A model generated the notes under the pieces. The model worked only from the letters and a program-made list of their open reading frames with translations, did not search any database and was not told where the DNA came from. From Corallococcus sp. EGB (GTDB taxonomy: Bacteria; Myxococcota; Myxococcia; Myxococcales; Myxococcaceae), in the NCBI RefSeq assembly GCF_019968905.1, contig NZ_CP079946.1, positions 3,162,001 through 3,226,000 of the forward strand: a stretch of 64,000 nt of DNA, read 5' to 3'. Below are positions 29,913 through 38,718 of the stretch, piece by piece (within the stretch, counting starts at the first letter, position 1; every line of letters begins with the position of its first letter). The translations under genes were made by a program, and so were the position numbers.

Positions 29913-30191
29913 GGAAGGATGGCGCGCCGCGAAAGCACCGCCGGGCCGCCCAGCCGGGTGCTGCCTCCCCGCCTGCCCATCCCTGGCGAGCGCCCGCCAG
30001 CCAGCCCACTCACACACGACGTGTTGGCTGTCGTAAGCTTTCTTCTCATCCTCCGGAGTTTGAGAGCGCGCGCCTCAACGGATCCGAAGGGGTGCGTTTT
30101 TTCAGAGTAGGGAATGGGACGCCAGGGTGGGTCCACATCACCCCGTCTCCGGCACGTTTCCGGGGTGCGGGCTCGCAAGAGGAGGTTCCGC
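29913..30191. other. Gap between rpoZ promoter and the NmrA-type gene
   Basis: This is the remainder of the 351-base gap between rpoZ and the plus-strand gene at 30192. It holds the ribosome site AGAGGAGG just before 30192 and a relatively A/T-rich stretch near 30020-30110 where a plus-strand promoter is likely. No gene, repeat or clear hexamer pair was recognised. Confidence 0.5.
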
Positions 30192-31142
30192 ATGAGCGCA
30201 GGGGTGTCTCGCGGCGCCGGCCGTTCCGGGCGGGTGGCGGGGGGTGGGGTGGGGGCTTGGGGGGGCGTGGCCGTGGTGAGCGGGCCGGTGCTCGTCACGG
30301 GGCCCACGGGCAACGTGGGGCGGGCGGTGGTGCGCGCGCTCCTGGCGGAAGGGGTGCCGGTGCGCGCGGCGGTGAAGTCGCCCGAGCACACGGTGTCGCT
30401 GCTCAAGGAGATGGACGGGGACGTGATGCCGGCGCCGCTGGACTTCCTGCGGCCGGAGACGTTCCTCCCCGCGCTGGAGGGTGTGCGGGGCGTGTTCCTG
30501 ATGCGGCCGCCGGCCATCGCGCACGTGGAGGGGGTGCTCAACGCGTTCATCGACGCCGCCGCGACCCAGGGCGTGAAGCAGGTGGTGTTCCTGTCCATGG
30601 CTGGCGCGGAGACGCGCGCGTGGGCGCCGCACCATGCGGTGGAGGAGCACCTGAAGCGCTCCCGCCTCGGGTGGACGCTGCTGCGTCCGGCGTTCTTCGC
30701 GCAGAACCTGGGGGACGCGTACCGCGAGGACATCCGGCAGGACGGCCGGCTCTACATGCCCGCGGGCCACGGCAAGGTGGCCTTCGTGGACGTGCGCGAC
30801 GTGGGGGAGGTCGCGGCGCGGGCGCTGCTGGACACGTCGCTGCGCAACCGCGCGTTCACGCTCACCGGGCTGGAGGCGGTGACGTTCGACGAGGTGGCGT
30901 CCGTGCTGTCGGAGGTGCTGGGCCGGCCCATCCGCTATGTGCCCGCGTCGGTGCCCGGCTACGTGCGCCACCTGCACCAGCGCCGGCTGTCCTGGGGCCA
31001 GCTGGGCATGCAGACGCTGATGCATGTGGGGCTGCGCTTCGGGAAGGCAGAGCAGGTGGACCCCACGCTCACCAACCTGCTGGGCCGCCCCACGCGCACG
31101 GTGCGCCAGTACATCGAGGACCACGCGCCCCTCTGGCGCTGA
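30192..31142 (+). CDS. NAD(P)-binding NmrA-type protein (316 aa)
   Basis: AGAGGAGG precedes the ATG at 30192. After a short glycine-rich N-terminal extension comes the Rossmann motif VTGPTGNVGRAVVRAL, with a G-x-x-G-x-x-G pattern, then strands ending in VFLSMAGAE and the WTLLRPAFFAQNL segment. These are typical of atypical short-chain dehydrogenases of the NmrA/SDR a5 type. The catalytic YxxxK is not evident, so it may be a redox sensor or an NAD(P)H-quinone type reductase. The substrate is unknown. It is convergent with a DoxX-like gene (six-base gap). Confidence 0.85.
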   Translation: MSAGVSRGAGRSGRVAGGGVGAWGGVAVVSGPVLVTGPTGNVGRAVVRALLAEGVPVRAAVKSPEHTVSLLKEMDGDVMPAPLDFLRPETFLPALEGVRGVFLMRPPAIAHVEGVLNAFIDAAATQGVKQVVFLSMAGAETRAWAPHHAVEEHLKRSRLGWTLLRPAFFAQNLGDAYREDIRQDGRLYMPAGHGKVAFVDVRDVGEVAARALLDTSLRNRAFTLTGLEAVTFDEVASVLSEVLGRPIRYVPASVPGYVRHLHQRRLSWGQLGMQTLMHVGLRFGKAEQVDPTLTNLLGRPTRTVRQYIEDHAPLWR

Positions 31143-31148
31143 CGGCCC

Positions 31149-31505
31149 TCAGACGTACCAGAGCGCCCAGGCGATGAGCACGGCCTGCAGGGGCAACCGC
31201 GCCCACAGCAGTGCCCGGGGAATCTTCCGGAACTGCTCCGGGTGCCGGGCCATGTGGAGGTTCGCGGGGAACACCGCGACGAACAGCGCCACCAGCCCCC
31301 AGGCCGCGAGCCGCGTGGTGGCGGGCACCAGCAGGAAGATGCCCAGGAGCACCTCCGCCACGCCGCTCAGCAGCACCAGCTCCCGGTGCCAGGGGAGATA
31401 CGGCGGCATGATGCGCATGTACACGCGGGGCTTGAGGAAGTGGTTCACCCCCGCGGCGATCATGAACAGCGCGAGCACGTACTGCAGGATGAGCTTCACG
31501 TCCAT
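31149..31505 (-). CDS. DoxX-like membrane protein (118 aa)
   Basis: Four hydrophobic segments cover nearly the whole chain: ILQYVLALFMIAAGVNHF, LVLLSGVAEVLLGIFLL, LAAWGLVALFVAVFPANL and LLWARLPLQAVLIAWAL. Conserved DoxX-family features include the GxxHF...P turn and the charged loop NLHMARHPEQFRKIP. Members are small inner-membrane proteins linked to thiol or quinone redox chemistry. The gene could be transcribed alone or ahead of phosphoglucomutase's reading direction; no operon partner is clear. Confidence 0.82.
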   Translation of the reverse strand: MDVKLILQYVLALFMIAAGVNHFLKPRVYMRIMPPYLPWHRELVLLSGVAEVLLGIFLLVPATTRLAAWGLVALFVAVFPANLHMARHPEQFRKIPRALLWARLPLQAVLIAWALWYV

Positions 31506-31562
31506 GGGCGGTGGGGCTCCTCGCGCGGCATCGAACCCTGCGCGAGGCGCCTGCGTCCACGC

Positions 31563-33200
31563 CTACTTTCCGGCGAACGCCTCGCCCACGATGGCGCGCG
31601 CCTCCTGGACGATGGCGTCCAGGTGCGCCTGGTCGCGGAAGCTCTCCGCGTAGATTTTGTAGACGTCCTCCGTGCCGGACGGGCGCGCGGCGAACCAGCC
31701 GTTCTCCGTCGTCACCTTGAGTCCGCCCAGGTCCGCGTTGTTGCCCGGCGCGCGCGTGAGGCGCTGGAGGATGGGCTCGCCCGCCAGCGACGTGGCCTTC
31801 ACCGCCTCTGGCGACAGCTTCTTCAGCGCGGCCTTCTGCGCGGACGTGGCCGGTTGATCGATGCGCGTGTAGAGCGGCGCGCCGAACTTCTTCGTCAGGT
31901 CCTGGTAGTGCTCGCCCGGGTCCTTGCCGGTGCGCGCGAGGATCTCCGCCGCGAGCAGGTCCAGGATGATGCCGTCCTTGTCGGTGGTCCACACGGTGCC
32001 GTCCTTGCGCAGGAAGGACGCGCCCGCGCTCTCCTCGCCGCCGAAGCCCAGCGAGCCGTCCAGGAGCCCGTCCACGAACCACTTGAAGCCCACCGGCACC
32101 TCCACCACGCGGCGGCCCAGGTCCTTGCCCACGCGGTCGATGAGGCTGCTGCTCACCAGCGTCTTGCCCACCGCCGCGTCCGCCTTCCAGCCCGGGCGGT
32201 TGCGGAAGAGGTAGCTGATGGCCACGGCCAGGTAGTGGTTCGGGTTCATCAGTCCCTGGCTGCGGGTGACGATGCCGTGGCGGTCGGAGTCCGTGTCGTT
32301 GCCGAACGCGAGCGCGTACCGGTCCTTGAGCTTCACCAGGTTCGCCATCGCGTACGGCGACGAGCAGTCCATGCGGATCTTCCCGTCGTGGTCCGCGGGC
32401 ATGAAGCCGAAGGTCGGGTCCACGGTGGGGTTCACCACCGTGAGGTCCAGGCCGTACTTCTTCGCGAGCGGCTCCCAGTAATGCAGGTTGGAGCCACCGA
32501 GCGGATCCGCGCCCAGCTTCAGCTTCGCGCCCCGGATGGCCTCCAGGTCCACCACGTTCACCAGGTCCGCGACGTACGGCGTGATGAAGTCGTAGGGCTT
32601 CACCGAGGCGCTCGTGCGCGCCTTCTCATACGGGACGCGCTGCACGCCCTTGTTGCCCGCGGCCATCAGCTCGTTGGCGCGCTTCTCCACCAGCGAGGTG
32701 ACGTTCGTGTCCGCGGGGCCGCCGTTGGGCGGGTTGTACTTGATGCCGCCGTCCTCCGGCGGGTTGTGGGACGGGGTGATGACGATGCCGTCCGCGAGCC
32801 CGCTCCTGCGGCCCCGGTTGTACGTGAGGATGGCGTGGGAGATGACCGGCGTGGGCGTGGCGCCGTCCGTATAGCGGACCTCCACGCCGTGGGCGGCCAG
32901 CACCTCCAGCGTGGTGCGCTGGGCGGGCTCGGAGAGGGCGTGCGTGTCCATGCCCAGGAACAGCGGGCCGTCATAGCCCTGCTGCTTGCGGTACTCGCAC
33001 AGGGCCTGCGCCACCGCGAGGATGTGCGCCTCGTTGAAGCTGCGGCGCGCGGCGCTCCCCCGGTGTCCGGAGGTGCCGAAGGCCACGCGCTGCTCGGCCA
33101 CGGACGCGTCGGGCGTGTCATCGTGGTACTGCGCGCGCAGCTTCTCGGGGTTGATCAGCTGTTCGGGCGGAAGGGGCTTGCCAGCGGAAGGGTGTGCCAT
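31563..33200 (-). CDS. pgm: Phosphoglucomutase (alpha-D-glucose phosphate-specific)
   Basis: A 545-residue enzyme interconverting glucose 1-phosphate and glucose 6-phosphate. Start at 33200 ([15 protein letters not shown]). It has the N-terminal FGTSGHRG motif, the phosphoserine loop [11 protein letters not shown] (about residue 142), the magnesium loop [10 protein letters not shown] (about 300) and the sugar-binding GGEESAG (about 388). The C-terminal phosphate loop includes [16 protein letters not shown]. This layout matches the bacterial Pgm subgroup of about 545 residues, distinct from phosphomannomutases. It would supply UDP-glucose or glycogen and trehalose pathways. Confidence 0.96.
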   Translation of the reverse strand: MAHPSAGKPLPPEQLINPEKLRAQYHDDTPDASVAEQRVAFGTSGHRGSAARRSFNEAHILAVAQALCEYRKQQGYDGPLFLGMDTHALSEPAQRTTLEVLAAHGVEVRYTDGATPTPVISHAILTYNRGRRSGLADGIVITPSHNPPEDGGIKYNPPNGGPADTNVTSLVEKRANELMAAGNKGVQRVPYEKARTSASVKPYDFITPYVADLVNVVDLEAIRGAKLKLGADPLGGSNLHYWEPLAKKYGLDLTVVNPTVDPTFGFMPADHDGKIRMDCSSPYAMANLVKLKDRYALAFGNDTDSDRHGIVTRSQGLMNPNHYLAVAISYLFRNRPGWKADAAVGKTLVSSSLIDRVGKDLGRRVVEVPVGFKWFVDGLLDGSLGFGGEESAGASFLRKDGTVWTTDKDGIILDLLAAEILARTGKDPGEHYQDLTKKFGAPLYTRIDQPATSAQKAALKKLSPEAVKATSLAGEPILQRLTRAPGNNADLGGLKVTTENGWFAARPSGTEDVYKIYAESFRDQAHLDAIVQEARAIVGEAFAGK

Positions 33201-33347
33201 GACGGGGCGCCACCCTAGCCGCGCGCGCTTTCCAAAGGGGAGGCGAAGTGGCGTCCCCTGTCGGGCGCTACACCCGCCCTGACGCGCTCCGTCCAATAGC
33301 GGGCGGGAGCGCGGGCAGTCCGGACGGGGCCGCGTGTCCCGAAGGCG

Positions 33348-34631
33348 TCAGCGCGCCACGGCGACGGACGCGGGCGGGGCGGCCTCGGGGGCGGGGGGCT
33401 CGTCCTCCTGGGGCTGGGCGGCGGTCTCCGGCAGGAACATCAACAGCACCAGCGCGGGGAAGGCCGCCGCGGCGGTGAAGGCGAAGAAGGTGGGCCAGCC
33501 CATCCATGTGGCTAGGTAGCCGGACACGGAGCCGATGAGCCGGTTGGCGATGGTGCCCAGCGCGGACAGGAGCGCGTACTGCGTGGCGCTGAAGCTCTTG
33601 TGGCACAGCGACATCAGGAAGGCCGCGAACGCCGTGACGCCCAGGCCCGTGCACACGTTGTCCACGGCGATGGTGCCCGCGAGCATCAGGTCGTTCTTGC
33701 CCACCAGCGCCAGCGCCATGAAGGCCAGGTTGGTGAGGCCCTGCGCGGCGCCGAAGATGAACAGCGCGCGGCGCATGCTGAGCTTCACCATCAGCACGCC
33801 GCCCAACAGGCCTCCGCCAATGGTGGCCAGCATGCCGAGCGTCTTGCTGAGCGCGCCAATCTCCGTGTTGGAGAACCCCAGCTCGATGTAGAAGGGCGTC
33901 ACCATGCTGGCGGCGATGGCGTCCCCCAGCTTGTAGAGCACCAGGAACGCGAGCACCCCCAGCGCGTACTTGCGGCGGAAGTAGTCCACGAAGGGCCGCA
34001 CCACCGCGTCCGCCAGGTTGCGCGGAGGCTTCACGCTCTGCGGCTCCGGGGCCAGCAGGGTGGCCACCACGCCCACGCCCATGAGCAGGCCCATCACGTG
34101 GTACGTCATGGACCAGCCCAGGTGGTCCGACAGGATGAACGCGAGCCCGCCCGCCACGAGCATTCCCAGCCGGTAGCCGGTGACGTACATCGAGTTGCCC
34201 AGCCCGCGCTCCTCCAGGGTGAGGATGTCCGTGCGCCACGCGTCCGCGACGATGTCCTGGCTGGCGGACAGGAACGTCACCACCACGGTCATGCATGCCA
34301 TGGCGACGGGGGTGTCCTTCGGGTTCACCAGCCCCATGGCCGCGATGGCGCCCATGAGCAGCAGCTGCGTGAGCAGCATCCAGCCGCGGCGCCGGCCCAG
34401 GAACGGCAGCGTGTAGCGGTCCATCAGCGGCGCCCAGAGCACCTTGAACGTGTAGGGCAGCGCCACCAGGCTGAAGACGCCAATCGTCTTGAGATTGACC
34501 CCCTCGTTCTTCATCCACGCGGACAGCGTGACGCCGGTCAGCCACAGGGGGAGGCCGGAAGCGAAGCCGACGGCCATCAGGAGCCAGATTCGCCGGCTCT
34601 TCAAGACGGTGAGAAGCGAGGAGTTGGGCAT
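33348..34631 (-). CDS. ampG: AmpG-family muropeptide transporter (MFS)
   Basis: A 427-residue inner-membrane protein starting MPNSSLLTVLKSRRIWLLMAVGFASGLPL. It continues with the AmpG hallmarks FKVLWAPLMDRY, GRRRGWML, SASQDIVADAWRTD and GYRLGMLVAGGLA, with about twelve membrane segments. AmpG imports anhydromuropeptides released during peptidoglycan turnover. The C-terminus is a short acidic, proline/alanine-rich cytoplasmic tail. It lies downstream of the caspase operon but after a 111-base gap, so co-transcription is uncertain. Confidence 0.9.
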   Translation of the reverse strand: MPNSSLLTVLKSRRIWLLMAVGFASGLPLWLTGVTLSAWMKNEGVNLKTIGVFSLVALPYTFKVLWAPLMDRYTLPFLGRRRGWMLLTQLLLMGAIAAMGLVNPKDTPVAMACMTVVVTFLSASQDIVADAWRTDILTLEERGLGNSMYVTGYRLGMLVAGGLAFILSDHLGWSMTYHVMGLLMGVGVVATLLAPEPQSVKPPRNLADAVVRPFVDYFRRKYALGVLAFLVLYKLGDAIAASMVTPFYIELGFSNTEIGALSKTLGMLATIGGGLLGGVLMVKLSMRRALFIFGAAQGLTNLAFMALALVGKNDLMLAGTIAVDNVCTGLGVTAFAAFLMSLCHKSFSATQYALLSALGTIANRLIGSVSGYLATWMGWPTFFAFTAAAAFPALVLLMFLPETAAQPQEDEPPAPEAAPPASVAVAR

Positions 34632-34742
34632 GGGGGCGCGGGGAAACAGCCGCCAGCATAGAGAATCCACCCGGCCCGTCACCTTCCTCGGGGCTGGGAC
34701 TGTCCGCCCGGCTGCTGTCCGGGCCGAAGCCCGGGCGCCTCT

Positions 34743-35711
34743 TCAGGGCGTGACGTCCAGCGCGGACACGTCCGGGCAGGTGGCGCGGCTGCCCTCGGTG
34801 GGGGTGATGAAGTCCCAGTTGCGCGCCATGAAGGTGACGCGCGTCTGGGCGTCCCAGCACTCCGTGTACTTCGCGCCCTTCGCGTCCCCCTCCAGGATGT
34901 TGAGCACCAGCACGCCGCGGCCGTCCGGCGTCCAGCGTGCCACGATGTCCAGCGTCTCCAGGAGCCCGCCGGGAATCAGGTCCTCCCCGGGCAGCCGGAA
35001 CGCCATCTCTCCCAGCCCCTCCGGCGTCCGACGCGACGCATAGCGGGTGTCCGGTGTCGCGGCACCCACGTCCGTGAAGAGCAGCTCCACGCGGGTGGGC
35101 AGCGCCTTCGTCTGGTAGTCGATGTCCAGCCGGTCCACCGCGTTCGCGTCCCCGCCGGTCTCGAAGCCATGCGCGCGGGCCGCTTTCAGGTCCAGCGCGA
35201 GCGTGCCGGTCCCCTTGCGGATGCCGCCGCCCGCCTTGAAGGTGCCAGGCAGGTAGGTCCACCACTCGCCCTCGCCTCCGCCCCGCGGACGGAACTGGAG
35301 GAGGTAGGCGAAGGAGGTGTCCTGGCGCTCCATCACGAAGCGCAGCTCGTGGCCCGGGTGGTCCTGGGCGGGGAAGGGGCCCCAGATGCGCCGGTCGGCT
35401 TCGCGCGTGGTGGGCGGGGCGTTGCGGACCAGCTCCAGCAGGGCGAGCAGCGCGTCCACGCTGGTGTTGAACCGCTTGCCCGCGATGTAGGCCTGGAGGG
35501 CCAGCCGTGACGTGCCGCCCAGCACCTGCGCCGCTCCCAGCCGCTGGACGCTCGTGCCCAGGTCCTGGCCGGAGCGGGCGGAGGCCGGCAGCTTCGCGGC
35601 CAGGTCCTCGCGCTGGGGCAGGGCGTTCTGGAACTCCAGGTCGTCGTTGGAGAAGTCGCCGCCGCATGCGAGCGCGAGGACGCAGGGGAGGGCCAGGGCA
35701 AGATTTCGCAT
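34743..35711 (-). CDS. Lipoprotein, last gene of the ECF/caspase operon (322 aa)
   Basis: The ATG at 35711 follows GAGGGAG, which overlaps the stop of the caspase gene. Signal MRNLALALPCVLALAC has a lipobox-like LALAC. The mature protein has NAPPTTREADRRIWGP at about residue 90, a beta-rich middle, and TECWDAQTRVTF near the end. The lipoprotein at 38719-39714 shares the same landmarks (KYPPTTLEENKAVWGP and NECWDAHFLSTYF), the same length and the same order of motifs, so the two are paralogues. They bracket the sigma/anti-sigma/caspase genes. Function unknown; probably outer-membrane anchored. Confidence 0.8.
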   Translation of the reverse strand: MRNLALALPCVLALACGGDFSNDDLEFQNALPQREDLAAKLPASARSGQDLGTSVQRLGAAQVLGGTSRLALQAYIAGKRFNTSVDALLALLELVRNAPPTTREADRRIWGPFPAQDHPGHELRFVMERQDTSFAYLLQFRPRGGGEGEWWTYLPGTFKAGGGIRKGTGTLALDLKAARAHGFETGGDANAVDRLDIDYQTKALPTRVELLFTDVGAATPDTRYASRRTPEGLGEMAFRLPGEDLIPGGLLETLDIVARWTPDGRGVLVLNILEGDAKGAKYTECWDAQTRVTFMARNWDFITPTEGSRATCPDVSALDVTP

Positions 35712-35722
35712 CACGGGCTCCC

Positions 35723-37366
35723 TCATGGCTCGTACGTGAGCAGCGCGGACATCTCCCAGAAGCCCAGGGAGCGCTGCGCGTCGACGGTGTATTGCAGGTA
35801 CTGCAGGCGGGTCCTCGCGGTGAGGTTCAGGTGGCGCGAGAGCTGGAAGCGCGCGCCGGTCGCGAGGCCCGGGGACACCATGGCGAAGCGCTGATCCGGG
35901 AACGCTCCGTCGTCGAACTTGCGGCCCATGATGAGGTACGCGACGCGCACGCCCACGAACGGCGCGAAGCGGCCCACGGGCCACTCGGCGGTGAGGCTGG
36001 TGCCCACGTTCACCACGGAGTAGCGGTACGCGGGGCCCTCCAGCGTGGGCAGCGTCAGCAGGCCGTGGGTGCCGCCCACCGCCGCGTCGAAGCCCCAGAC
36101 CCAGTCGCGGCGGAAGTAGTCGTGCAGCTCGGCCTCCGCGCCGAAGAGGGGCACGGAGAGGAAGAGGGACTGCCGCGTCTGGGCGTCGAAGAAGGACTGG
36201 AAGCCGCCGGTGAGACCGAAGGCCCACCAGGCGCCTCGGTCCCTCATGGCGCCCTTCACGGGGTCGTCGGAGAAGGGCGCGTCCTTGAAGCGCGGCTCCT
36301 GCAGGATGGTGGTCCGGCCGCGCGCGACCTCCACCTCGCCAATGCGCAGCCGGTCGCTGAGCCGGCGCTTCACGCGGTACGTGCCCGGGGCCAGGGCCAC
36401 GCGGCGCTCGGCGTCCGCGGTCTTGTCCAGCTCCGCGACCACGAGCCCGCCCGGATCCACGAAGTAGTAGGGGCCAGCGGGGGCGTTGCCGGGGACGATG
36501 AGGCCTTCGGCGCTCGCGCGCAGGTCGGTGAGGACCAGGTCTCCGTTGCCCGCGAGGTCGTAGCTGAACGTGGGGTGCTGGGGGCCCGCGCTGCTGTCGG
36601 CCGTGTCCGCGACGGTGCGGGCGTAGGCGTGTGAGTACGCCTCGAAGAGCGTCACGCGTCCGTCGCCGCTGCGGTCCGCGTCCCCCAGGAGGCCACTGAC
36701 CAGGTGGTGGGAGAAGTAGCTGCCGCCCAGCGCGTCCGACTCCTGCGAGTCCTCGTCCGAGGCGCTGGAGGTGAGGATGACGACGCCTCGCGCATCGCGG
36801 GCCGCGCCGGACTCCACGTCGAAGGCGGGGGCCTTGCGCGCGCCCTTGGTGCGGGTGAGCGCGCCGGAGCGGCAGGAGTCGAGGATGGCGATGCGGATGT
36901 CCACGGGCGCGTCGGCCAGCCGGCGCTTGAGGGCGTCGAAGGCGAGCCGCGAGTCGCCCAGCCGCAGCGCGCCGTCCTTCGCGTGGCCGGAGTAGTAGAC
37001 GAACAGCGCGGTGCGCTCACCGCGCGCCCGCGCATCGCGGGCCCGCTGTTCCAGCTCCGACAGGGCGACGAGGAAGTTCTTCGCGTCGCCGTCGAGGAGG
37101 AGCTTCGCGTCGGAGGGGGACACGCCGCCCAGCCGCGTGAGCAGGTCGTGCATCTTGCGCGCATCGTCGCGCGCGTAGCTCAAGGGCCGCGTGTCCGCGC
37201 CGCCCGTGTCGTTGCCCGCGATGAGCGCGAAGCGGTGCAGCGTGTCCGCATGCGCGGCGGTGGAGGCCAGGACGAGCGCGGGAAGCGACGCCCGTATCGC
37301 CGAGCCCAGGGCCCGGGTCCAGGCCGCCGCGGGAGCGAACACCTGTTTCACGGGACCGTCGCTCAT
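35723..37366 (-). CDS. Caspase-family (C14) protein with C-terminal barrel-like region (547 aa)
   Basis: The ATG at 37366 overlaps the anti-sigma stop (ATGA). An N-terminal hydrophobic stretch ending in STAAHA is a signal peptide, so the protein is exported. Residues 45-290 form a caspase-like peptidase domain: FALIAGNDTGG, ARDDARKMHDLL, catalytic His in YYSGHAKDG (about residue 128) and catalytic Cys in ILDSCRSGAL (about 165). A GDGRVTLFEAYSHAY motif and a carboxypeptidase-like beta segment follow. From about residue 390 the chain alternates short strands (WWAFGLTGGFQSFF ... LRYLQYT-like) as in outer-membrane barrels. Proteolytic activity is probable; the target may be the envelope signal sensed by the operon. 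Confidence 0.88.
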   Translation of the reverse strand: MSDGPVKQVFAPAAAWTRALGSAIRASLPALVLASTAAHADTLHRFALIAGNDTGGADTRPLSYARDDARKMHDLLTRLGGVSPSDAKLLLDGDAKNFLVALSELEQRARDARARGERTALFVYYSGHAKDGALRLGDSRLAFDALKRRLADAPVDIRIAILDSCRSGALTRTKGARKAPAFDVESGAARDARGVVILTSSASDEDSQESDALGGSYFSHHLVSGLLGDADRSGDGRVTLFEAYSHAYARTVADTADSSAGPQHPTFSYDLAGNGDLVLTDLRASAEGLIVPGNAPAGPYYFVDPGGLVVAELDKTADAERRVALAPGTYRVKRRLSDRLRIGEVEVARGRTTILQEPRFKDAPFSDDPVKGAMRDRGAWWAFGLTGGFQSFFDAQTRQSLFLSVPLFGAEAELHDYFRRDWVWGFDAAVGGTHGLLTLPTLEGPAYRYSVVNVGTSLTAEWPVGRFAPFVGVRVAYLIMGRKFDDGAFPDQRFAMVSPGLATGARFQLSRHLNLTARTRLQYLQYTVDAQRSLGFWEMSALLTYEP

Positions 37367-38151
37367 GGCTTCAAGAGAACCCACTGCGTCTGCGCGCCCG
37401 CCACATCCAGCGGGGCCATGCGGGTGACGTCCCGGCCCGCCGCGATGAAGGACTTCCGGGCCGCGTCGCTCAAGGCCGCCATGGACAGGGGCGACTCCGT
37501 CAGCACCAGCACCACGCGCTCCGCGCCCGCGCCGGTGAACTCCACGCTCTCCGGCAGCCAGTGCTGCCCCGCGCCCGGCTCCACCTCGAGGCTGTCCCCG
37601 GACTCCGGATAGAGCGGCGTCACCTCACCCTGCGCGTCCACGGACAGCGCCGCCACGTAGCGGTACGCGTCCGCCGTGTAGCCCAGCCGCACGCGCTCTC
37701 CGGGTTGCAGTGCCTCCTGCGCCTCCGTGCTTGCCACCCGCTGCGGATCCACTCCGCCCCCAATCCGCAGCTCCGCGCTCGCGCCCCCCTTGAGGCGGTT
37801 GCCCGCGACGGGCGGCTGGGCCGGATCCGTTCCGCCTCTGGTCCCCAGCAGCGGACGCGCCAGCACCAGCACCACCAGGGAGGCCGCCACCGCCAGCAGC
37901 GGCCGGACCCACTGCGCGCGCGTCGCCGGTGCCTTCATCTCCTGCCGCGCGCGGGCCCGCTCCACGCCGGCCTCGAAGCGCTCGAAGGGCACCTCCGCCT
38001 CGAAGGCCGCCTGGGCGTCCGCGAAGGACCGGAGCGTCGCGCCACACGCCGCGCATCCCTGCACATGCTCCCGGACGCGGTGGGTCTCCTGCGCGGGCAG
38101 CTCGCCGGCGTGAAGGCGGCGCAATGTCCAGTTCGACTCGTGCGCGCTCAT
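37363..38151 (-). CDS. Zinc-finger anti-sigma factor (262 aa)
   Basis: The ATG at 38151 overlaps the sigma-factor stop by four bases. The N-terminus has the ZAS zinc motif HRVREHVQGCAACG (H-x3-C-x2-C pattern with an additional His) expected to bind the sigma factor. A single membrane segment follows at about residues 92-113 (LLAVAASLVVLVLARPLL). The periplasmic part contains a DUF4384-like beta domain (VRLGYTADAYRYVAALSVDAQGEVTPLYP) seen in proteins that also carry or neighbour caspase-like peptidases. It should hold the sigma factor at the membrane until a signal arrives. Confidence 0.88.
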   Translation of the reverse strand: MSAHESNWTLRRLHAGELPAQETHRVREHVQGCAACGATLRSFADAQAAFEAEVPFERFEAGVERARARQEMKAPATRAQWVRPLLAVAASLVVLVLARPLLGTRGGTDPAQPPVAGNRLKGGASAELRIGGGVDPQRVASTEAQEALQPGERVRLGYTADAYRYVAALSVDAQGEVTPLYPESGDSLEVEPGAGQHWLPESVEFTGAGAERVVLVLTESPLSMAALSDAARKSFIAAGRDVTRMAPLDVAGAQTQWVLLKP

Positions 38152-38690
38152 CGGACGCTCAGCTCCTCTCCACCCAGCTCCGCGAAATGCTCCAGCCGCT
38201 TGCGCACCGTGGGCACCGAACGCCCCAGCACCGCGGCCACCTCTTCCAGCGTCATCCCGTCCACGTGGTAGTGGATCGCCGCCGCCTGCGTCTCCGCGTC
38301 CACCCGGGCCAGCAGCCTGCGCACCAGGTCGCGCGTCTCCATCGCCTCCGCTCCACCGTGGCCCTCCGGACGGGCCGCCGCGTCCCGCGCGAACCACCGC
38401 CGCCACGCCGCCCCTTCCGAGCGCAGCTGGTTGAGGCAGTGGTGCGTGGCAATCTTCATCAGCCACGTCAGCGGAGATGCCTCCGCCCGGAACGAGTCCC
38501 CGTGCACGAGCGCGCGGGCGAAGACGTCGTGCATCGCGTCCTCCGCCCGGCTCGCGTCCTTCAGCAGGTAGCGGCAGCGCTCACGCACGCTGCCGCCGTA
38601 CTTCACATACAGGTCGCGCAGGACGGCCCGCCGGTCCTCGTTGGGACGGGGAGGCACCACCTTCAGGGCCAGCGGGGTCGGTCCGGTCAC
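38148..38690 (-). CDS. ECF-type RNA polymerase sigma factor (180 aa)
   Basis: The protein shows sigma region 2 (RAVLRDLYVKYGGSVRERCRYLL, then AEDAMHDVFARAL and SPLTWLMKIATHHCLNQLR) and region 4 (ETQAAAIHYHVDGMTLEEVAAVLGRSVPTVRKRL). There is no region 1 or 3. It is the second gene of a run of overlapping genes (sigma, anti-sigma, caspase, lipoprotein), 28 bases after another lipoprotein. Region 2.4 and 4.2 are intact. It probably autoregulates the operon, but no ECF promoter was recognised with confidence. Confidence 0.93.
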   Translation of the reverse strand: MTGPTPLALKVVPPRPNEDRRAVLRDLYVKYGGSVRERCRYLLKDASRAEDAMHDVFARALVHGDSFRAEASPLTWLMKIATHHCLNQLRSEGAAWRRWFARDAAARPEGHGGAEAMETRDLVRRLLARVDAETQAAAIHYHVDGMTLEEVAAVLGRSVPTVRKRLEHFAELGGEELSVR

Positions 38691-38718
38691 GCGAGGCGCA
38701 AGCCTACCGCGACACCGC